Source: Bacteroidaceae bacterium (GTDB lineage: Bacteria > Bacteroidota > Bacteroidia > Bacteroidales > Bacteroidaceae). Taken from it: DNA of 64,000 nt. Of the stretch, positions 37,904 through 46,228 are shown in pieces. The notes under the pieces are model-generated. The model saw only the letters and a list, made by a program, of their open reading frames with translations, ran no database searches and had not been told where the DNA came from. The stretch is from positions 124,001 through 188,000 of the forward strand of contig JAFZWM010000030.1 of NCBI GenBank assembly GCA_017617315.1, read 5' to 3'. The position numbers were made by a program, and so were the translations under genes. How positions within the stretch are numbered: the stretch's first letter is position 1; each line of letters starts with the position of its first letter.

Positions 37904-39481
37904 ATGACAGACATGATAAAACCGATATACATATTGATGATTCTTGCAGTTATCACTTCGTGCGTTTTTACAAAAGACACAGAACGAGTTGTTACAATCG
38001 ACAACAATGAAAAGGCTGTCGGTTGCAACTTGTTTGAGCTCATTGACAGCCAAACATTTAAGATTGACAATATAATCTATTCGCTAAATAATAATCATCT
38101 CGAAATTACGGGATGCGATAAAAGATTTGAAGGAAAAGCATATTTTATTTCTGCGTTAAACTATCACGGAACAGTATACAAAACAACAGTTATAGATTCA
38201 CATGCTTTTTCAAATTGCAAAACACTTACCGACATCGAAATTCCCAAAAGCATAACGCACATCGACGAATTTGCATTTTATGGCTGTAAAAGCCTAAAGC
38301 AAATATACATTCCGTCAGGTGTGAAGTACATTGGCGTTTTGGCTTTCGATTCTGATTTTCTGACATCCATATCTGTCGATGAAAACAATCCAACATACGA
38401 CTCGCGAGAGGATTGTAATGCGATAATCAGAACCAAAGACAATTGTCTGATAAAAGGATGCTGCAATTCAACGATTCCCAGTAGCGTAAAAAGCATAGGT
38501 GCTGCCGCATTCTCTACTTGCAAGGGACTGAAAAGCATAAAAATACCGAGTAACGTCCAGTTTATTAATGAAGCAGCTTTCTTCGAATGTACAAATTTAA
38601 GGCAAGTAGAATTTTCTGAAGGTCTGAAAGAAATATCATCAAGAGCGTTTGACGGATGTTGCAACCTGCAATCCATATTTATTCCTGCCAGCGTTGAAGA
38701 ACTACACGAAGATGCTTTTATGCGTTGCAACACACTAACGTCGATATCTGTAAATAAAGCCAATCCGATTTTTGACTCACGAGAAAATTGCAATGCTATA
38801 ATACGAACAAAAGACAACCGTTTGGAAGTTGGAGGCGGGCTAACGAAAATTCCAGAAGGCATAAAGTCGCTCGGTATGTTGGCATTTGAAAATCGAACCA
38901 ATTTGAAATCGATAAACATACCAGCCAGTTTAGTCGATATTTGTGGAAACTATTTTATTGGATGCGTTGCGCTTAAATCGATAACAGTAGACGAAAAAAA
39001 TCCGTTTTACGATTCGAGAAACAACTGTAATGCAATTATATATAAGAAAAACAACAGTCTGATAAGCGGCTGTGCAAACACAATTATCCCAAACGATGTT
39101 GAATCTATCGCGCCATCGGCATTCGAAGGATGTAAAATGCTTACACACATCGAGATTCCAGACAATGTAAAAGATATAGAATCTGATGCCTTCGCTGAAT
39201 GTACAAACCTGAAGGAGTTCAGTTTTCCTCGCAAAATAAAAATCATACATTCTGTTTTTAGAAACTGCGATAGTTTGGAAACAATATTTTTACCTCGCGA
39301 GGTTACAAAAATAGATTGCGAATTTAAGTATTCGTGCAAAAATCTGAAAAGAATCATAATTCCAAAAGGTTCACGGCAGAAGTTTGAAAAACTTCTAGAA
39401 AGGAAATACCACTATCTTATTGTTGAAAAACAATGGCATTCCCGAAGGAATCCCGAAACAAACCCGAAGGAAGTCACTTAG
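37904..39481 (+). CDS. BspA-type leucine-rich-repeat lipoprotein
   Basis: The protein is 525 residues from the ATG at 37904; an ATG at 37913 is also possible. The signal runs to ITSC, a plausible lipobox. LRR_5 (BspA/TpLRR) repeats fill residues about 85-500, for example SHAFSNCKTLTDIEIPKSI and EFAFYGCKSLKQIYIPSGV. A module with ENNPxYDSRExCNAIIRTKDN occurs three times (near 38370, 38760 and 38990). The family binds host proteins or other bacteria. The last ~12 residues are encoded by 11-bp tandem repeats and are Arg/Asn/Pro-rich, unlike the rest. Confidence 0.85.
   Translation: MTDMIKPIYILMILAVITSCVFTKDTERVVTIDNNEKAVGCNLFELIDSQTFKIDNIIYSLNNNHLEITGCDKRFEGKAYFISALNYHGTVYKTTVIDSHAFSNCKTLTDIEIPKSITHIDEFAFYGCKSLKQIYIPSGVKYIGVLAFDSDFLTSISVDENNPTYDSREDCNAIIRTKDNCLIKGCCNSTIPSSVKSIGAAAFSTCKGLKSIKIPSNVQFINEAAFFECTNLRQVEFSEGLKEISSRAFDGCCNLQSIFIPASVEELHEDAFMRCNTLTSISVNKANPIFDSRENCNAIIRTKDNRLEVGGGLTKIPEGIKSLGMLAFENRTNLKSINIPASLVDICGNYFIGCVALKSITVDEKNPFYDSRNNCNAIIYKKNNSLISGCANTIIPNDVESIAPSAFEGCKMLTHIEIPDNVKDIESDAFAECTNLKEFSFPRKIKIIHSVFRNCDSLETIFLPREVTKIDCEFKYSCKNLKRIIIPKGSRQKFEKLLERKYHYLIVEKQWHSRRNPETNPKEVT
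39440..39472. repeat. three 11-bp tandem repeats in the LRR gene end
   Basis: The units are TCCCGAAGGAA (39440-39450), TCCCGAAACAA (39451-39461) and ACCCGAAGGAA (39462-39472). The complementary core TTCGGG is shared with the 31011-31111 minisatellite, which has the same 11-bp period. Because 11 is not a multiple of three, each unit is read in a different frame. Confidence 0.7.
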
Positions 39482-39602
39482 GTTTAAAAGAAGATAAAAG
39501 TTTCGACAAACTAACAAACAATCAGCATAGTAGGATGGCAAAACGGCAGGCAATCCTTGTCTATTCTGCACAATAATCTTTTCATTTTCGTAGGATAACT
39601 CT

Positions 39603-39633
39603 TTTGAGATTCAATGGTTTTGTATTATCTTTG
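39603..39633 (+). promoter_or_regulatory. promoter of the DUF3078 gene
   Basis: TTTG (39603-39606) and TATCTTTG (39626-39633) are 19 bp apart. They lie 27 bp before the ATG at 39661 and exclude an in-frame TTG at 39604. Confidence 0.65.
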
Positions 39634-39660
39634 CCACCACAAAGTAATTTATTTGTTTTC

Positions 39661-40992
39661 ATGAAAAGAAAATTGTTTTTTATCTCAGCAGCAATGCTTA
39701 CAGTTTGCGCGCCGATGTTTGCACAAAACGAAGTCGGTCAGCAGACAGAGCAGGAGGAACAAAATGTTCAGGAAACACGCGTTTCTGCCTCAGAGCAAAT
39801 TCAGTCGGTGCTGAAAAACTACCAAGATTCACTTTCGAGTACAATCTACAAGTTCAGGACTGGAAGTGATGCCGATGCGTTCAACACACGAATGAATCCG
39901 TACGGATACAAGATGTTTGTTCCGTACACCTTCTACAAATCGCCCGTAACGCAGCAGATGTCGCTTAATTCAGACTCTGGCAACGAGAAATACTCGCAGG
40001 TGATGGCGTTTGCCAACAAGCATCTGCTTAACACATACATGCACTTTCCTGATAACTTCGCAACAACAGAAAACGAGCTGAAGGATGTGAAGGTAAACAT
40101 GGGCGAAGTGAAGAAACGCAACATAAAAGTAAGCAAACTTATTGACAGCGACGCTTCGAGTGATGTGGGAAAAGACAATGCCTTGGTAAAGAAGCCTAAC
40201 TTCTGGAAATATACGGGAAACGTGGCGTTGCAGTTCACTCAGAGCTACATATCTGGAAACTGGTATCAGGGTGGTACAAGCTCAAACTCGATGCTCTCTA
40301 ACTTCAAGGCTACGGCGGTTTACGACGACCAGCAGCGAATCTCGTTCGACAACGCGCTCGAACTTAAACTCGGATTCATTCAGCAGGAGGGCGATACAAT
40401 ACACAAGTACAAGACAAATTCCGACCAGTTCCGTCTGACATCAAAGCTCGGTTACAAGACCGCAGAGAAGAGCGACTGGTACTACACTCTCCAGCTTGAG
40501 GCATACTCACAGTTCTGCTCGGGTTACAAGACTAACGATTTGAAACGATACTCAAGTTTCCTGTCTCCGGGAAAACTGGCGTTCTCTCTCGGTATCGACT
40601 ACAAGAAGACTGGAAAGAAAGGCGAGGTTTCCGTCCTCTTGTCACCAGCAACATACAACTTTACCTGCGTAACCGACTCGCTTGTAGACGAGACGAGCTA
40701 CGGTCTGAAGGAAGGCAACAAGATTCTGCACGACTTCGGTTACAAGGTTCAGGTTACTTACAAGTATGAGTTCTGCAAGCAGATTTCGATGGAAGGCCGA
40801 TTCTATGTGTTCTCAAACTATCACAAACTTGAAGGCGAGTTGGAGCACACATTCAACTTCCAAGTCGGAAAATGGCTTTCTACGAAACTCTATTTCTACC
40901 CACGATTCGACGACAATCGCACACGCGTAGACGGCTACAACTACTGGCAGATGAAGGAGATGCTCAGTTTCGGTCTTAACTACACGCTGTAA
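39661..40992 (+). CDS. DUF3078-family outer-membrane protein
   Basis: The protein is 443 residues from the ATG at 39661. The signal peptide ends PMFA-Q. A coiled, acidic, Gln/Glu-rich segment (25-60) precedes a long beta-rich region with NFWKYTGNVALQFTQSYISGNWYQGGTSSNSML, the core of the DUF3078 family of Bacteroidetes, and ends in Tyr/Trp-rich strands (SFGLNYTL) typical of a beta-barrel. It is presumed to be an outer-membrane protein of unknown role. A bidirectional terminator follows. Confidence 0.8.
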   Translation: MKRKLFFISAAMLTVCAPMFAQNEVGQQTEQEEQNVQETRVSASEQIQSVLKNYQDSLSSTIYKFRTGSDADAFNTRMNPYGYKMFVPYTFYKSPVTQQMSLNSDSGNEKYSQVMAFANKHLLNTYMHFPDNFATTENELKDVKVNMGEVKKRNIKVSKLIDSDASSDVGKDNALVKKPNFWKYTGNVALQFTQSYISGNWYQGGTSSNSMLSNFKATAVYDDQQRISFDNALELKLGFIQQEGDTIHKYKTNSDQFRLTSKLGYKTAEKSDWYYTLQLEAYSQFCSGYKTNDLKRYSSFLSPGKLAFSLGIDYKKTGKKGEVSVLLSPATYNFTCVTDSLVDETSYGLKEGNKILHDFGYKVQVTYKYEFCKQISMEGRFYVFSNYHKLEGELEHTFNFQVGKWLSTKLYFYPRFDDNRTRVDGYNYWQMKEMLSFGLNYTL

Positions 40993-41009
40993 AAATATTT
41001 CAGATAAAC

Positions 41010-41058
41010 AAAAAATCGGTCAAGTCCAATGATGATGGATTTGACCGATTTTTTTTGT
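41010..41058. terminator. bidirectional terminator
   Basis: A 14-bp imperfect stem (41015-41028 with 41036-41049) is flanked by A and T tracts. It lies between the convergent DUF3078 and transglycosylase genes. Confidence 0.88.
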
Positions 41059-41077
41059 TTGCAGCAGAAGAATCTTC

Positions 41078-42538
41078 TTAGTGAATTCTTCTGCAATAAT
41101 ACTCGTATCTCTGATTTATCTCCTTAACGAAATTGTAGGTTTCTCCGCCTCGCAGATATCCTGCCTTGCAAACAGGATCGGAGAAATATTTGCGCTGCGA
41201 TTTAAGCAGGACGAAGTGCCCCACATCTTCCCACAACTGCGGGTCTTTGCCGTGTTTTTTTGCCAGAGCCTGAGCATCGCGGATGTGCGTGTATCCGGCA
41301 TTATACGCCGCCAGAATAAATTTGATGCGCTCCTTGCGATTCTTCACATCCTTGAAAGTCTTGTCGAGCGTGGCGATGTATCTTACCGCACCCTTCACGC
41401 TGTACTCAACATCATTCAGCTTATCCGACGGAATGCCCATTGCGCGCGCCGTTCGTGGCATTAGCTGCATAATTCCGCGTGCGCCAGCCCACGACACCAC
41501 ATCGGGGTTGAATTTCGATTCCTGATAGGCGAGCGACGCCAACATTCGCCAGTCCCATTTAATATCCTCGGCATACATCTTGAAATACATATCGTACTTC
41601 GATATGTGGCCGGTCGTGATATCCATAATCGGGTTATACATCTGGTTTATCTGCGCAAACTCAAAGTATTTGTGAATACTAATCTGATATTCCCGTGTGT
41701 TGATGTTCGCCTTATGCCACTTGTCGGCAGCCTCGGCAAGCAGCGGAGTATCCTTTCGGGTTGCCCACGAAGCATTCTGGTTAAGGCTGACTTCCAAGCT
41801 GACGTCGAGCTTTGTGTTAAACTGGGCATTGATGCGCGCAAGGTCGTTGTCGCAAATGGTATAGTCTATTTTGCCTTCTGCCACCTGCTGACACAAGTCC
41901 TCTACGCTCACTTCCTCGTTGTAGACGGGCTGAACGTCGATGGCATTTCCGCCCAGCTCCTGATTAAGATTGTAGAGGCGCGTAAGATACTTCTCGCTCT
42001 TGGCATACACCTTCTTTCCCACGAGCTGAGTTACATCCTTTATAGTGTTGCTGTCCTTGCGCTGAACCAGAACCTGATGCGTTACGTTGCGCTGTCCGCA
42101 GTAGGTGAGATAGCGACGGTACTGCTTTGTTACGGGCAAGTTGTAGACGATGATATCAGCCTGTTTGTCAAGCAGTTTCTGAACCATCTCGTTCTCGTTG
42201 CTCGCCACAATGATTTTCAGTTTCAGATTGAGCGACTTAGCGAAGCTCTTAGCCAGTTCGTACTGAAAACCCATTATCTCATCGCGATAGTTGAAATAGC
42301 TGGCAGGGCCGCTCATGGTCAGCACCCTCAGTTCGCCACGCTTCTGAATGTCGGGAAGGTCGAGCGTTTTTTTCAGTTCAACCTTTTCGTTCTGACTGCT
42401 GTCCTTTCGGTTGTAGTAGACAAGCGTAACCGCAGCAATGGCAACCACCGCCACGGGCAGAAGCCGTTTGTCGAGAGTCCTTGCTATCGCCACGAGCCTT
42501 TTCAGAAACCCGACTATGCGCTTAAAAATATCTTTCAT
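41078..42538 (-). CDS. MltF-like lytic transglycosylase with solute-binding domain
   Basis: The protein is 486 residues from the ATG at 42538; a TTG two codons upstream is rejected. A transmembrane anchor (about 20-38) precedes a complete two-lobe SBP_bac_3 domain (about 60-290: KRGELRVLTMSGPASYFNYRD, GKIDYTICDNDLARINAQFN). It ends in an SLT domain (about 310-480) with the catalytic Glu in LAYQESKFNPDVVSWAGARGIMQLMP. The enzyme cleaves peptidoglycan to 1,6-anhydro-muropeptides, and the binding domain may sense muropeptides. It is the second gene of a tandem pair and starts 6 bp after the first. Confidence 0.88.
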   Translation of the reverse strand: MKDIFKRIVGFLKRLVAIARTLDKRLLPVAVVAIAAVTLVYYNRKDSSQNEKVELKKTLDLPDIQKRGELRVLTMSGPASYFNYRDEIMGFQYELAKSFAKSLNLKLKIIVASNENEMVQKLLDKQADIIVYNLPVTKQYRRYLTYCGQRNVTHQVLVQRKDSNTIKDVTQLVGKKVYAKSEKYLTRLYNLNQELGGNAIDVQPVYNEEVSVEDLCQQVAEGKIDYTICDNDLARINAQFNTKLDVSLEVSLNQNASWATRKDTPLLAEAADKWHKANINTREYQISIHKYFEFAQINQMYNPIMDITTGHISKYDMYFKMYAEDIKWDWRMLASLAYQESKFNPDVVSWAGARGIMQLMPRTARAMGIPSDKLNDVEYSVKGAVRYIATLDKTFKDVKNRKERIKFILAAYNAGYTHIRDAQALAKKHGKDPQLWEDVGHFVLLKSQRKYFSDPVCKAGYLRGGETYNFVKEINQRYEYYCRRIH

Positions 42539-42544
42539 AAACAA

Positions 42545-43645
42545 TTAGTTTCTTTTTGCGTGCATTCTGTAGAAATTATGTCGGCTGCGGATTTGCTTAA
42601 CGTAGTTAAACGTCTCGCTTCCACGCATATAGCCATATTTTACTGAAGCATCATTATAATACATCGGTTTGCTGAGCAGAAGAACGTACTGGTCTACGTT
42701 TCCTTGCCAGACATGCGGATTTTTGCCGTGTTTCTGAGCCAGAGCCATTGCGTCTCTGATGTGATGACTTCCGCCGTTGTACGAAGCCAGAACGAAGTTC
42801 AGACGCTCGTTGCGGTCGTGAATGTCGCTGAACGTTCTGTCGAGTTTGCGCAGATAGCGCGTTGCTCCGGCGATGCTCGATTCCGGGTTCATCAGCTGGC
42901 TCTCGTCTACGCCAACCGAAGCCGCCGTTGCCGGCATCATCTGCATCAGTCCCTGAGCTCCAGCCCACGACACGGCATTCGGGTTGAAACTACTTTCCTG
43001 ATAGGCGAGCGAGGCTAGAAGACGCCAATCCCAGTCAATCATGGCGGCATGCCGCTTAAACAGTTCATCGTACTTGCTGATGATTCCAGCCTTCATGTTA
43101 AGCATCTGAGCCGCTGGCTTGCCACGATGAACGGGGCGGAACAGCAATCCTTCGAAATACTTGCGGTGAAGCATCTTCGACTCAGGCATCGTGCCAGCCT
43201 GAGCGCACCATTCGCTTACCGACTGCCTAAGCAGGGGAGCATCCTTGCCGACCGTCCACACCAGCGAATCGCGCTTTCCGCCTGAAGAATGAGAGATTAT
43301 CATGTCAGCCTCGCCGTTCTCGAGCATCTTCTTCAGTTCGGGCATCGTATCTGCCACCTGAACGCGGATTCGTGCGCCGATGCTGTTGGCATAAAGTGCA
43401 GCCATCTCAAACTGATAGCCAAACTCCATTCCGCGAAAGCTGAAATAATCGTAAGGACCGTAGAGCGAGGCTACTATCAGCTCGCCGCTTTCCTGTATCT
43501 TGTCAAGGTCGAAATGTTCGTTCTGAACATCATCCGTAGTTTCTTTTTTGTCGAAGAAGGCACTTTTCTGCTGTTCTTCTCCGTTGTTTCCGGCGCACGA
43601 ACAAGAAAGTGCCACAAGAATTATTATTGCAATTTTATGATACAT
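42545..43645 (-). CDS. lytic transglycosylase lipoprotein with a shortened binding domain
   Basis: The protein is 366 residues from the ATG at 43645; the upstream in-frame sequence contains the promoter. The signal MYHKIAIIILVALSC is lipoprotein-like. The SBP segment begins normally (ESGELIVASLYGPYDYFSF) but passes straight from the end of the first lobe (GEADMIISHSSGG) to the closing helix (SLVWTVGKDAPLLRQSVSEW). About 100 residues, the second lobe of its neighbour, are missing. The SLT domain is intact (LAYQESSFNPNAVSWAGAQGLMQMMP). It is probably an active transglycosylase without normal ligand binding. Confidence 0.85.
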   Translation of the reverse strand: MYHKIAIIILVALSCSCAGNNGEEQQKSAFFDKKETTDDVQNEHFDLDKIQESGELIVASLYGPYDYFSFRGMEFGYQFEMAALYANSIGARIRVQVADTMPELKKMLENGEADMIISHSSGGKRDSLVWTVGKDAPLLRQSVSEWCAQAGTMPESKMLHRKYFEGLLFRPVHRGKPAAQMLNMKAGIISKYDELFKRHAAMIDWDWRLLASLAYQESSFNPNAVSWAGAQGLMQMMPATAASVGVDESQLMNPESSIAGATRYLRKLDRTFSDIHDRNERLNFVLASYNGGSHHIRDAMALAQKHGKNPHVWQGNVDQYVLLLSKPMYYNDASVKYGYMRGSETFNYVKQIRSRHNFYRMHAKRN

Positions 43646-43649
43646 GATG

Positions 43650-43657
43650 CAAAAATA
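43650..43657 (-). promoter_or_regulatory. -7 box immediately before the transglycosylase start
   Basis: TATTTTTG on the minus strand ends 4 bp before the ATG at 43645, the same spacing as at ligA. The gene-free stretch from here to the his promoter (43658-43873) is AT-rich and shows nothing recognisable. Confidence 0.5.
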
Positions 43658-43847
43658 TATAAATAAGCAGAAAATCAGTCTAAAACAGTCTGGATTTTTC
43701 AGAATATCAAGCAATTTTGTCATTTTGTAAATATCAGAAGAAAATGATAATGACAAACTTACGGATTGTAAGATACGGAATTTCTCTTGTCACCTGATTA
43801 TATAAAACAATGTCTAAGATTATGATTTTTAAAAATATTTAGTCTTT

Positions 43848-43881
43848 TTTGTTGCAGATTAAAAAATAATCACTACTTTTG
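43848..43881 (+). promoter_or_regulatory. his operon promoter
   Basis: TTTG at 43848-43851 (-33) and TACTTTTG at 43874-43881 (-7) are 22 bp apart. Transcription should begin near 43885-43888, about 25 nt before the leader peptide ATG. Confidence 0.7.
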
Positions 43882-43911
43882 CAACCGAATTAAAACAAAG
43901 TATAAAAGAAA

Positions 43912-43959
43912 ATGACATTTACAGCACACCATCATTTCCATCATGGAACCAACGGGTAA
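43912..43959 (+). CDS. hisL: his operon leader peptide
   Basis: A 15-codon ORF encodes MTFTAHHHFHHGTNG. Five of the 15 codons are His, clustered at 43927-43944. It is preceded by A-rich sequence (AAAAGAAA), the usual ribosome-binding context in this phylum. Its position between the his promoter and a terminator hairpin directly before hisG marks it as the sensing ORF of a transcription attenuator. When charged tRNA-His is scarce, ribosomes should stall on these codons. Confidence 0.85.
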   Translation: MTFTAHHHFHHGTNG

Positions 43960-44037
43960 TCGGTGGGCTGTTTGTCGTATACATACAGAGAGATTTGAAT
44001 CAAGGCTTGCCGATTTATGATTGGCGAGTCTTTTTTT
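43923..44037 (+). promoter_or_regulatory. his operon transcription attenuator
   Basis: There are four segments. Segment 1 (43923-43930) can pair with part of segment 2 (43962-43969), 7 of 8 bases. Segment 2 (43959-43969) can pair with segment 3 (44004-44014), 11 of 11 counting G-T pairs: the antiterminator. Segment 3 pairs with segment 4 (44020-44030), 11 of 11 counting G-T, followed by T residues to 44037: the terminator. Segment 2 begins at the leader peptide stop codon. A ribosome finishing the peptide would therefore cover it and allow termination, while one stalled at the His codons would leave it free. Confidence 0.82.
44004..44037 (+). terminator. attenuator terminator hairpin
   Basis: An 11-bp stem (44004-44014/44020-44030) with a 5-nt loop and seven T residues ends 43 bp before hisG. 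Confidence 0.85.
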
Positions 44038-44080
44038 ATATATTAAAATCAACCAAGTAAAACAAAAAACAAACATCAAA

Positions 44081-44932
44081 ATGTTAAGAATAGCTGTACA
44101 ATCAAAAGGTCGTCTTTACGAAGACACAATGGCACTTCTTGCCGAGGCAGACATCAAAGTAAGTTCGTCAAAGCGCACACTTCTGGTGCAGTCGCCAAAC
44201 TTCCCGATAGAGGTTCTCTTTCTGCGCGACGATGACATTCCGCAGAGCGTTGCAAGCGGCGTTGCCGACCTTGGAATAGTAGGCGAGAACGAGTTTGTTG
44301 AGCGTGCCGAGGATGCCGAAATCATCCGCCGTCTGGGTTTCAGCAAGTGCCGTATCTCACTCGCAATTCCTAAAGCTATCGACTACAAAGGCGTTGAATG
44401 GTTCAACGGAAAGAAGATTGCCACTTCATATCCGGGCATTCTGAACGATTTTCTGAAGAAGAACAACATAAAGGCCGAGGTTCACGTCATTACGGGTTCT
44501 GTTGAGATTGCTCCGGGCATCGGACTTGCCGACGCCATCTTCGACATCGTAAGCTCAGGCTCAACACTCGTGAGCAACAATCTGAAAGAGGTTGAGGTGG
44601 TGATGAAGAGCGAGGCTCTGCTCATCGGCAACAAGCAGATGGACGAGGACAAGAAGGCTATTCTCGAAGAGCTTCTGTTCCGCATCGAAGCCGTAAAGGC
44701 TGCCGAGGACAAGAAGTATGTGCTGATGAACGCCCCAACCGAGAAACTGAGCGAAATCGTCGCCGTTCTGCCGGGAATGAAGAGCCCTACCGTGATGCCA
44801 TTGGCTCAGGAAGGCTGGAACAGCGTTGCTACCGTGCTCGACGAGAAGTGCTTCTGGGACATCATCGGCAAGCTGAAGGCTCTTGGAGCACAGGGCATCT
44901 TGGTTCTTCCAATCGAAAAAATGATTCTGTAA
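44081..44932 (+). CDS. hisG: ATP phosphoribosyltransferase (long form)
   Basis: The enzyme is 283 residues from the ATG at 44081. It catalyses the first step of histidine synthesis, joining PRPP and ATP. Motifs are MLRIAVQSKGRL at the N-terminus, GVADLGIVGENEF, and the PRPP loop EIAPGIGLADAIFDIVSSGSTL. The extra C-terminal ~70 residues (KYVLMNAPTEKLSEIVAVLPGMKSPTVMPL) form the regulatory ACT-like domain of long-form HisG, which is inhibited by histidine and needs no HisZ. It is the first structural gene after the attenuator. Confidence 0.96.
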   Translation: MLRIAVQSKGRLYEDTMALLAEADIKVSSSKRTLLVQSPNFPIEVLFLRDDDIPQSVASGVADLGIVGENEFVERAEDAEIIRRLGFSKCRISLAIPKAIDYKGVEWFNGKKIATSYPGILNDFLKKNNIKAEVHVITGSVEIAPGIGLADAIFDIVSSGSTLVSNNLKEVEVVMKSEALLIGNKQMDEDKKAILEELLFRIEAVKAAEDKKYVLMNAPTEKLSEIVAVLPGMKSPTVMPLAQEGWNSVATVLDEKCFWDIIGKLKALGAQGILVLPIEKMIL

Positions 44933-44946
44933 AACACAAACACAAG

Positions 44947-46227
44947 ATGAAAGTAATAAAATATCCATCGCGAAGCCAGTGGAACGAGATTCTCGAACGC
45001 CCAGTAATGAGCATCGACAAACTGCGCGACACCGTAAACAGCGTACTTTCAGAGATAAAGTCGGACGGCGATGCAGCCGTTAAGAAATACGAGCTGATGT
45101 TCGACAAGGTTGAGCTTGACAATCTGCAAGTTACAGAAAGCGAGATGTCCGAGGCTGAAAAGCTGATAGACCCGAAACTGCGCGAGGCTCTGGTGCTTGC
45201 CCACAGCAACATCAGCAAGTTTCACGAGGCACAGAAGTTCGAGCCGATAAAGGTCGAGACTCAGCCGGGCGTTGTGTGCTGGCAGAAGAGCGTTGCCATC
45301 GAGAAGGTAGGACTATACATTCCGGGCGGAACAGCGCCTCTGTTTTCAACCGTACTGATGCTTGCAACCCCTGCAAAAATAGCTGGTTGTAAGGAGATTG
45401 TGCTCTGCACGCCTCCGTCAAAAGACGGAAAAGTAAATCCTGCCATCCTCTGCGCAGCAAAGGTTGCCGGAGTAAGCAAGATCTTCAAGATTGGCGGCGT
45501 TCAGGCAATCGGAGCGATGGCTTACGGAACTGAAAGTGTCAGCAAGGTTGACAAGATTTTCGGACCGGGTAACCAGTTTGTCATGGCTGCCAAGCAGCAG
45601 GTGAGCCTTAGCGACGTGGCTATCGACATGCCGGCAGGCCCTTCGGAAGTCGAGGTCTTGGCCGATGCGCAGAGCAATCCAGTATTCATCGCAGCCGACC
45701 TTCTTTCACAGGCCGAGCACGGAGCCGACAGTCAGGTTCTGCTCGTATCAACAAGCGAGGAACTTATCGAGAAGGTTCAGGAAGAAGTAGAGAAGCAACT
45801 CAACCAGCTTCCGCGCAAGGAGATTGCCGAGAAGGCTCTCCAGAACAGCCGTCTGGTTATTGTAAAGGATATGGAAGAGGCCATCGAGATGACAAACGAA
45901 TATGCGCCTGAGCACCTCATTCTGAGCAATGCCGACTATAAGGAAGTGGCCGAGCGCATCACTCATGCCGGCTCGGTATTCATGGGACAGTACAGCTGCG
46001 AGAGTGCCGGAGACTACGCATCGGGCACAAATCACACTCTGCCAACCAAGGGATATGCCAAGGCCTACAGCGGCTTGTGCCTCGACAGTTTCGTCAGAAA
46101 GATGACTTTTCAGGAACTATCTGCCGAAGGTGTCAGAAACATCGGCCCGGCCGTCGAGATTATGGCAGCCAACGAGCAGCTTGATGCTCACAAAAATGCA
46201 ATGACAGTAAGATTAAAAACTGTGTAA
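44947..46227 (+). CDS. hisD: histidinol dehydrogenase
   Basis: The enzyme is 426 residues from the ATG at 44947, 14 bp after hisG. This NAD-dependent zinc enzyme carries out the last two oxidations to histidine. Recognisable segments are [69 protein letters not shown] (zinc ligands Gln/His) and [17 protein letters not shown]. The size is normal. Confidence 0.97.
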   Translation: MKVIKYPSRSQWNEILERPVMSIDKLRDTVNSVLSEIKSDGDAAVKKYELMFDKVELDNLQVTESEMSEAEKLIDPKLREALVLAHSNISKFHEAQKFEPIKVETQPGVVCWQKSVAIEKVGLYIPGGTAPLFSTVLMLATPAKIAGCKEIVLCTPPSKDGKVNPAILCAAKVAGVSKIFKIGGVQAIGAMAYGTESVSKVDKIFGPGNQFVMAAKQQVSLSDVAIDMPAGPSEVEVLADAQSNPVFIAADLLSQAEHGADSQVLLVSTSEELIEKVQEEVEKQLNQLPRKEIAEKALQNSRLVIVKDMEEAIEMTNEYAPEHLILSNADYKEVAERITHAGSVFMGQYSCESAGDYASGTNHTLPTKGYAKAYSGLCLDSFVRKMTFQELSAEGVRNIGPAVEIMAANEQLDAHKNAMTVRLKTV

Positions 46228-46228
46228 C

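Noticed and set aside
41606..42646. 346-codon plus-strand open frame
   Set aside because: It is antisense to the transglycosylase pair and spans the junction between the two real genes.
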